The position numbers and the translations under genes are program-made. Under the pieces are notes generated by a model. That model saw only the letters and a list, made by a program, of their open reading frames with translations. It searched no databases and had not been told where the DNA came from. A DNA stretch of 64,000 nucleotides from Actinomycetota bacterium (GTDB lineage Bacteria; Actinomycetota; Acidimicrobiia; Acidimicrobiales; Aldehydirespiratoraceae): positions 1-64,000 of the forward strand of contig JAPOHW010000015.1 of NCBI GenBank assembly GCA_029979265.1, read 5' to 3'. Shown here piece after piece: positions 58,243-64,000 of the stretch; the stretch's first letter is position 1; each line of letters opens with the position of its first letter.

Positions 58243-60780
58243 TCAGGCCTTCATCCGAGTGTCGTCCGGGTCGAACGCCGACCCCGAGCCGACCACCGTG
58301 CAGGGGTACAGCTCGTTCATGTACATCGACTGCAGCTTGGTGCCTGGCACCGCCAGCTCGTTGGGCAGATAGCCCATGAGAAGGTTCTTGCCGAGCGAAG
58401 GGCTGTAGCCGGCGGTGGTGACCCGCGAGGCCCGGCCGTGCGAGTCGACGATGCGCTCACCGTCGAGCGTGAGAATCGGTTCGTTGCCGCCCTGCATGAA
58501 GCGTGGGTTGCCATTGCGATCGGTGTTGTCGTCGACGATGAGGGTCACGCACTGCACCTCGGCACCGGCCTCGCGAGCAGCCAGGTAGGCATCCTTGCCG
58601 ATGAAGTCGGCGGCCTTGACCTTGGGCCGGGCCAGACCGGCCTCGACCGGGTTGTACTCGCTCTCGAGCTCGGCTCCCATCAGGCGATAGCCCTTCTCGA
58701 TGCGACCCGACAGCGAGTAGACGCCACCCCCGGTGATGCGCAGACCGTGATCGGCACCCGCCTCCACGATGGCGTCCCAGACGGTGGTGGCCTGGTCCCA
58801 CGGGATGTAGATCTCCCAGCCGGCGTCGCCGACGTAGGAGATCCGGAACAGGTGACAGTCGACCCCGGCGACGGTCACCGGAAGATACGAACCGTACGGC
58901 GAGCCTTCATGGCTGAGGTCGTGGTCGGTGAGTTGCTCCAGCACTGCAGCGGCGTTCGGACCCCACAGGCCGAGGGTGCTGATCTGCTTCGTCAGGTTGG
59001 TGAAGGTGACCGAGCCGTCGTTGGGCATGTGCTTGCGGACCCAGAACTCGTCTCGTCCACCGTCGAAGACGCCGGTGACGATGCGGACGCGATCGTCGGC
59101 CATACGCATCATGGTGAGGTCCGAATGGAATCCGCCCTCGTGGTTGAGCCACGGGGTGTAGACCGAACGACCGACCGGCACATCGATCTTGTTGACGGCC
59201 AGGTAGTCGGCGAACTCGACCGCTCCGGGCCCCTCGAGTTCGTAGATCTGGAACGCCGACAGGTCGATCATGCCGCAGTTCTCGCGCAGGTTGAGATGCT
59301 CACCGACGGTGATCGGACTCCACCAACGGTTGTCCCACTCGACGGGGCGTTCCTCGAGTCCGTATCGCTCGACGAGATCGGCATTCGACTCGTACCACTG
59401 CGGCCGCTCCCAGACGCGGGCCTGGAAGAACTCGGCGCCGAGCGCCTCTTGGCGGCTGCGGAACGGCGACTCCACGAGGTGGCGACGTCCCCCCCACTGC
59501 TCGGCGGGATGCACGATGCCGTACGTCTTGATGAACGATTCGTCGGCGCGCGACCAGATGTGCTCGTCGCTCTTTTCCTCGTCGTAGAACCGGGCGACAT
59601 CGGCGCCGTGAGCGTCGATCACGCGGGGGTAGCCGTAGTGCATCCACTCGGCGACGACCTGTCCCATGCCCGGGCCCTCCTTGACCCAGACGGCGGCTGC
59701 CGACCACAGGTTCTCGACGTCGGGAAGCTCACCAAGGCAGGGCATGCCGTCGGGGGTCAGAGAGAGCAGACCGTTGATGGCGTACTTGATCTCGGCGTCG
59801 CCGAGGAAGTCCATCAATTCGATGGCGGTCTCCATCTGCGGATCGAAGTCGTCGGGGGTGAAAGGCATCTCCGTTGGTGAGAGCGCAGCTTCTTCGTTCG
59901 ACGGAATGTCGTCGGGATGGTGAAGGATGGCGCGGTGGCCGTAGGAGCCGACCTCCATCGAGCCCGACGACTGCCGCTCGTAGCAGAACGTGTCCATGTC
60001 GCGAACGATCGGGTAGCCGATCTCGTTGCCGGTCTCGGCGAGGATGTCCATCGGGCCCACGTCGGCCATCTGGTGCACCGCCGGCACCAGGGGAATGTAT
60101 GTGTCGGCCATGTAGGCGATGCGGTTCGACCACACACCACAGGCGATGACGACGTGCTCTGCCTCGATGGTGCCTTTGTCGGTCTTGACTGCCGTGATCT
60201 TGCGGCGGCCGTTGGGACGTGGGGTGTCATCGGTGATGAGGTCGAGGACCTCGGTGTTCGCGAAGACTTGGAGGCCGGCCTTTTCGATCGCCTCCTTGCG
60301 CATCACGGTGCCGGTTTCGAGCGAATCGACCACGGAGACAGTGGGACAGTAGAAGCCCCCCATGATGACCTCTTCGTTGATGAAGGGAACCAGTTCCTTC
60401 ACCTCGGCGGGCGTGAGCATGTGCGCTTCGATGCCCCATGCGGTGGCCGAGGTCATGCGCCGCTGCAATTCGTCCATGCGTTCTTGGGTCCGGGCCACCT
60501 CGATACCGCCGGAGTCGACCGACAGGCCGAGATCGCGATACTGGTTGGCGGACTGCTCCCCGAGCAGCGCCATCTCCTTGTTGTGATCGACCGGGAAGAT
60601 GAAGTTCGAGGCGTGGCCGGTGGAGCCGCCGGGGTTGGGCAGCGGGCCCTTGTCGACAAGGACCAGGTCCTTCCAGCCCAGTCGGGCGAGATGGCCGACG
60701 ACGCAGTTGCCGACGATGCCGGCGCCGATGACGACGCACGTTGCTTTCTCCGGTACAGCGGAGGTTGGGAAGTCGCTCAC
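58243..60780 (-). CDS. Dimethylglycine/sarcosine-dehydrogenase-like flavoprotein: FAD domain plus GcvT/THF-binding domain
   Basis: VVIGAGIVGNCVVGHLARLGWKDLVLVDKGPLPNPGGSTGHASNF (FAD site with a candidate flavinylation His), C-terminal aminomethyltransferase-like YVGDAGWEIYIPWDQATTVWDAIVEAGADHGLRITGGGVYSLSGRIEKGYRLMGAEL. Confidence 0.9.
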   Translation of the reverse strand: MSDFPTSAVPEKATCVVIGAGIVGNCVVGHLARLGWKDLVLVDKGPLPNPGGSTGHASNFIFPVDHNKEMALLGEQSANQYRDLGLSVDSGGIEVARTQERMDELQRRMTSATAWGIEAHMLTPAEVKELVPFINEEVIMGGFYCPTVSVVDSLETGTVMRKEAIEKAGLQVFANTEVLDLITDDTPRPNGRRKITAVKTDKGTIEAEHVVIACGVWSNRIAYMADTYIPLVPAVHQMADVGPMDILAETGNEIGYPIVRDMDTFCYERQSSGSMEVGSYGHRAILHHPDDIPSNEEAALSPTEMPFTPDDFDPQMETAIELMDFLGDAEIKYAINGLLSLTPDGMPCLGELPDVENLWSAAAVWVKEGPGMGQVVAEWMHYGYPRVIDAHGADVARFYDEEKSDEHIWSRADESFIKTYGIVHPAEQWGGRRHLVESPFRSRQEALGAEFFQARVWERPQWYESNADLVERYGLEERPVEWDNRWWSPITVGEHLNLRENCGMIDLSAFQIYELEGPGAVEFADYLAVNKIDVPVGRSVYTPWLNHEGGFHSDLTMMRMADDRVRIVTGVFDGGRDEFWVRKHMPNDGSVTFTNLTKQISTLGLWGPNAAAVLEQLTDHDLSHEGSPYGSYLPVTVAGVDCHLFRISYVGDAGWEIYIPWDQATTVWDAIVEAGADHGLRITGGGVYSLSGRIEKGYRLMGAELESEYNPVEAGLARPKVKAADFIGKDAYLAAREAGAEVQCVTLIVDDNTDRNGNPRFMQGGNEPILTLDGERIVDSHGRASRVTTAGYSPSLGKNLLMGYLPNELAVPGTKLQSMYMNELYPCTVVGSGSAFDPDDTRMKA

Positions 60781-60798
60781 GGAAGATCCCCTTTGACT

Positions 60799-60808
60799 TG
60801 ATATATCA
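60799..60808. promoter_or_regulatory. GntR-type operator candidate TGATATATCA with adjacent partial site TGTATCAT (60813-60820)
   Basis: Perfect 10-bp palindrome in the divergent region between the DMGDH-like gene and gntR. Confidence 0.6.
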
Positions 60809-60864
60809 GCCGTGTATCATGCGGATGCTAGAGCACCCGAGCCGCACCGGCAACCCCCACCTTC

Positions 60865-61515
60865 ATGCCCTCTCTGTCCGAACAGGCCTACGCCGATCTC
60901 CGCAATCGCATTGTCCGGCTTGACTTCGCGCCCGGCGACGTGCTGCGCGAAGACGCGCTCCAGGAACTGTTGGGGCTGGGCCGGACCCCGATCCGCGAGG
61001 CCCTGCAGCGACTCGCCCGCGAGCACTTCATCACCGTCATCCCTCGTCGGGGCATGTTCGTGAGCGGCATCGATGTGTCGGAGCTGTCGATGCTGTTCGA
61101 GACCCGCACCGTCCTCGAGCCCTATGCGGCCCGCTTGGCCGCAGCGCGAGGCACCGACGACCACTGGGTGCGGATGGCGGGCGCGCTCGACGGGGTGAGC
61201 GACGCCGCCGGGAACGAAGACCTGATGACGATCGACCGCCTGGGCCACGAAATCATGTGGGAGGCCGCCGGCAACCGGTTCCTCGTCGACACGCTCGACA
61301 TGCTCTACGCCCAGTCCGATCGACTGTGGCACCTCTACCTCGCCGACGTGGCCGACATGAGCCACGCGGTCGAGGAGCACGGCGAGATCATGGATGCCCT
61401 GCGATCCGGCGACGGCGAGCGAGCCGGCGAGCTCACCGAGGAGCACATCCGCTCGTTCGACGCCCAGATTCGGGCTGCGGTCACCGAGCGGCTGGAGTCC
61501 CCCCTGGCCGGTTGA
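60865..61515 (+). CDS. GntR-family regulator (FCD-type)
   Basis: SEQAYADLRNRIVRLDFAPGDVLREDALQELLGLGRTPIREALQRLAREHFITVIPRRGMFV. Confidence 0.95.
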   Translation: MPSLSEQAYADLRNRIVRLDFAPGDVLREDALQELLGLGRTPIREALQRLAREHFITVIPRRGMFVSGIDVSELSMLFETRTVLEPYAARLAAARGTDDHWVRMAGALDGVSDAAGNEDLMTIDRLGHEIMWEAAGNRFLVDTLDMLYAQSDRLWHLYLADVADMSHAVEEHGEIMDALRSGDGERAGELTEEHIRSFDAQIRAAVTERLESPLAG

Positions 61516-61517
61516 GC

Positions 61518-61534
61518 GTTCCACGATGCGGAAC
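61518..61534 (-). promoter_or_regulatory. Putative C1/formate regulatory motif, fhs copy 1 (minus strand GTTCCGCATCGTGGAAC)
   Basis: Plus strand GTTCCACGATGCGGAAC, starting 3 bp after the gntR stop. Confidence 0.65.
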
Positions 61535-61535
61535 C

Positions 61536-61552
61536 CTTCCGTATCGTGGAAC
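61536..61552 (+). promoter_or_regulatory. Putative C1/formate regulatory motif, fhs copy 2 (CTTCCGTATCGTGGAAC)
   Basis: 15/17 identity to copy 1, inverted relative to it, one bp away. Confidence 0.65.
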
Positions 61553-61618
61553 GCGCTGGTACGCTCGGCGCTGATGGGCCCTGGGGAGGGCCCACGAACA
61601 TGTTTCTGGGGGAACCCG

Positions 61619-63316
61619 ATGTCCTTCCCGTCCGATCTCGAGATCGCCGGTCGCGCCACGCTCAAGCCGCTGGGCGACATCGCCGCTGCTGCCGGTATTC
61701 CCGACGAATGCCTCGAGCCCTACGGAACCGGCGCGGCCAAGATCACCCTCGACGCCATCGACAAGATGGCCGACCGACCCACGGCCAAGTACGTGGTCGT
61801 CTCGGCCATCACCCCCACCCCACTCGGTGAAGGCAAGACCACGACCACCGTCGGCCTCGGACAGGCGTTCCAGCACATCGGCTCGTCGGCCACCATCGCC
61901 ATCCGCCAGCCCTCGATGGGCCCGACCTTCGGCATCAAGGGTGGGGCCGCCGGTGGTGGCTACAGCCAGGTCGTGCCGATGGAACTGTTCAACCTCCACC
62001 TGACCGGCGACATGCACGCCGTCACCGCAGCACACAACTTGTGCGCCGCAATGGTCGACGCACATCTGTTCCACGGCAACGAGTGCGGCTTCGACATCCA
62101 CAACATCACCTGGCGACGGGTGGTCGACATCAACGATCGTGCCCTGCGCAACATCACGATCGGCCTCGGCGGCAAGCTGGACGGCATCCCCCGAGAGACC
62201 GGCTTCGACATCACTGCGGCATCCGAAGTCATGGCTGCACTGGCCCTTGCGACCGATCTGTTCGACCTGCGGGCTCGGATGGGCCGCATCGTGCTCGGCT
62301 ACACCCGGGCCGGTGAGCCCATCACCGCCGAAGACATCGGTGCAGCCGGATCGATGACGGTCATCCTGCGAGAGGCCATCAAGCCGAACCTGATGCAGAC
62401 ACTCGAGAACACGCCGGCCCTGGTGCACACCGGCCCCTTCGGCAACATCGCCACCGGCAACAGCTCGATCGTCGCCGATCGGATCGGAATCCGCACGAGC
62501 GAGTTCCTGCTCACCGAGGCCGGCTTCGGCGCCGACATGGGGGCAGAGCGATTCTTCAACATCAAGTGCCGCTACTCGGGCCTTGCGCCTGATGCATCGG
62601 TGCTCGTGGCGACGGTGCGTGGCCTCAAGGCTCACTCCGGGAACCACCGCATCGTCCCCGGAAAGCCACTGCCCCCAGCCCTGCTCGACGCCAACCCCGA
62701 CGAGGTCCACCAGGGAGGTGACAACCTTCGCAAACAGCTCGAGAACATGCAGGTACACGGCTGCACACCGGTCGTTGCCATCAATGTGTTCCCCGGCGAC
62801 CATGCCGACGACATCGCCGCCATTCACGAGATCGCATCGGAGTACGGCGCCCGTGCCGCCGTCTCGACGCACTTCTCCGACGGTGGCCGAGGCGCATCGG
62901 AGCTGGCCGAGGCGGTCAAGGAGGCGGCCGAAGAACCCTCGGAGTTCCAGGTCCTGTACCCCGACGACGCCTCGCTGAAGGACAAGATCCACGCCGTTGC
63001 CACCAGGGTGTACGGCGCCGACGGCGTGGAGTACTCCACCACCGCCGACAAACAGATCGCCAACTACACCGAGCAGGGCTTCGCCAACCTGCCGGTCTGT
63101 ATCGCCAAACAGCATCTCTCGCTCAGCCATGACGCAGCGCTCAAGGGTGCACCCACGGGTTGGACGCTGCCGGTCCGTGAAGTTCGGGCCTCGGTCGGTG
63201 CCGGTTTCGTCTACCCGATCTGCGGCGACATGCGCACCATGCCCGGGTTGGGGACCATGCCTGCGGCCAGGGCGATCGACATCGACGACAACGGCGACAT
63301 CATCAATCTCTCCTAG
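61619..63316 (+). CDS. fhs: Formate-tetrahydrofolate ligase
   Basis: TPTPLGEGKTTTTVGLGQAF (ATP site), RQPSMGPTFGIKGGAAGGGYSQVVPM, NLHLTGDMHAVTAAHNLCAAM. Confidence 0.97.
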   Translation: MSFPSDLEIAGRATLKPLGDIAAAAGIPDECLEPYGTGAAKITLDAIDKMADRPTAKYVVVSAITPTPLGEGKTTTTVGLGQAFQHIGSSATIAIRQPSMGPTFGIKGGAAGGGYSQVVPMELFNLHLTGDMHAVTAAHNLCAAMVDAHLFHGNECGFDIHNITWRRVVDINDRALRNITIGLGGKLDGIPRETGFDITAASEVMAALALATDLFDLRARMGRIVLGYTRAGEPITAEDIGAAGSMTVILREAIKPNLMQTLENTPALVHTGPFGNIATGNSSIVADRIGIRTSEFLLTEAGFGADMGAERFFNIKCRYSGLAPDASVLVATVRGLKAHSGNHRIVPGKPLPPALLDANPDEVHQGGDNLRKQLENMQVHGCTPVVAINVFPGDHADDIAAIHEIASEYGARAAVSTHFSDGGRGASELAEAVKEAAEEPSEFQVLYPDDASLKDKIHAVATRVYGADGVEYSTTADKQIANYTEQGFANLPVCIAKQHLSLSHDAALKGAPTGWTLPVREVRASVGAGFVYPICGDMRTMPGLGTMPAARAIDIDDNGDIINLS

Positions 63317-63327
63317 GGAGGCCACCC

Positions 63328-64000
63328 ATGGCTCTGTTCAAGAAGACAGAGGTGCCAGCGATCGTCGAGTCCGACGAGGCGAAGGCGCACCGCGAACACC
63401 TCACTCGCAATTACACGATCGAACTCATTCCGATGAAGAGCCTCGAAACGGCGCGTGCCCACCTGCCCGCCGGCGCAACACTCTCGATCACTGCATCACC
63501 GGTGAAGGGGCTCGAGGAGACCCAGCGCCTCACCGAGATCTTCCAGGGCGAGGGGTTCGATCCCGTTCCCCACATCTCGGCCCGGATGGTTCGCGACAGA
63601 GCGCACTGCGCCGACATTGCGCACTGGTTGCGCGACAACGGTCTCACCAAGATGTTCCTGGTCGGTGGCGACCAAGACCCTCCCGGCGAGTACTTCGACG
63701 CCGTTCGCTTTCTCGAAGCCTTCCTCGAGCACGACCACGGTCTCGAGGGTCTCGGTGTGACGTCGTACCCGGACCACCATGCATTCATCTCCGACGAGAA
63801 ACTGCACGAGGCGCTGCACGCAAAGCAGGCGCTGCTCGAGGCCGCTGGACTGCGGGGCTGGTGCTCGACGCAGATGTGCTTCGACGCCGCCGTGATCGAG
63901 GCGTGGCTGCGCAAGGAGCGGGCCGAAGGACTCACCCTGCCGGTGCATCTCGGTGTTTCCGGCGTCGTCGACAAGACGAAGCTCATGACCATGGGGGTGC
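63328..64000 (+). CDS. Methylenetetrahydrofolate reductase-like protein, 3' end cut by the window edge
   Basis: SITASPVKGLEETQRLTEIFQGEGFDPVPHISARMVRDRAHCADIAHWLRDNGLTKMFLVGGDQDPPGEY...STQMCFDAAVIEAWL (F/A-Q-CFD-type MTHFR motif); follows fhs by 11 bp. Confidence 0.85.
   Translation, partial: MALFKKTEVPAIVESDEAKAHREHLTRNYTIELIPMKSLETARAHLPAGATLSITASPVKGLEETQRLTEIFQGEGFDPVPHISARMVRDRAHCADIAHWLRDNGLTKMFLVGGDQDPPGEYFDAVRFLEAFLEHDHGLEGLGVTSYPDHHAFISDEKLHEALHAKQALLEAAGLRGWCSTQMCFDAAVIEAWLRKERAEGLTLPVHLGVSGVVDKTKLMTMGV

Noticed and set aside
61481-63325. 614-aa minus-strand ORF opposite fhs
   Set aside because: Shadow ORF; fhs is unambiguous on the plus strand.

Overview
This 64 kb window is gene-dense, high-GC chromosomal DNA with ordinary bacterial operon structure: many ATGA/GTGA stop-start overlaps and short divergent regulator promoters. 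The content (LLM/F420-type oxidoreductases, many acyl-CoA dehydrogenases and SDRs, P450s) looks like a heterotrophic actinobacterium; the lineage is an inference. I saw no rRNA, tRNA, CRISPR array, phage or transposon. The main themes are: (i) methylated-amine and one-carbon metabolism: an MttB-family methyltransferase cluster; a dimethylglycine/sarcosine-dehydrogenase-like flavoprotein with etfBA; formate-THF ligase; a methylenetetrahydrofolate reductase-like gene; and a formate dehydrogenase; (ii) molybdenum hydroxylases; (iii) an adenosylcobalamin acyl-CoA mutase operon; (iv) a large c-di-GMP protein; (v) assorted catabolic enzymes. The strongest observations are: (1) an in-frame TGA in the formate dehydrogenase catalytic subunit, at the conserved Sec position and followed after 11 nt by a bSECIS-like hairpin with a GGUCUG loop; (2) that formate dehydrogenase is split and reordered, with its N-terminal Fe-S part encoded two genes downstream; (3) a shared 17-bp near-palindrome GTTCCGYATCRTGGAAC found upstream of fhs (two copies), upstream of an IclR-family regulator (one close copy plus a degenerate one) and at the 5' end of the formate dehydrogenase operon, suggesting a local C1/formate regulon; (4) a 22-bp MarR-type palindrome in front of an acyl-CoA mutase operon whose active-site residues (F/Q) match isobutyryl-CoA mutase rather than methylmalonyl-CoA mutase; (5) a DddP-like M24 protein that appears to lack a proposed catalytic Asp. 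All calls come from reading the sequence and remembered family motifs; no database search was run.
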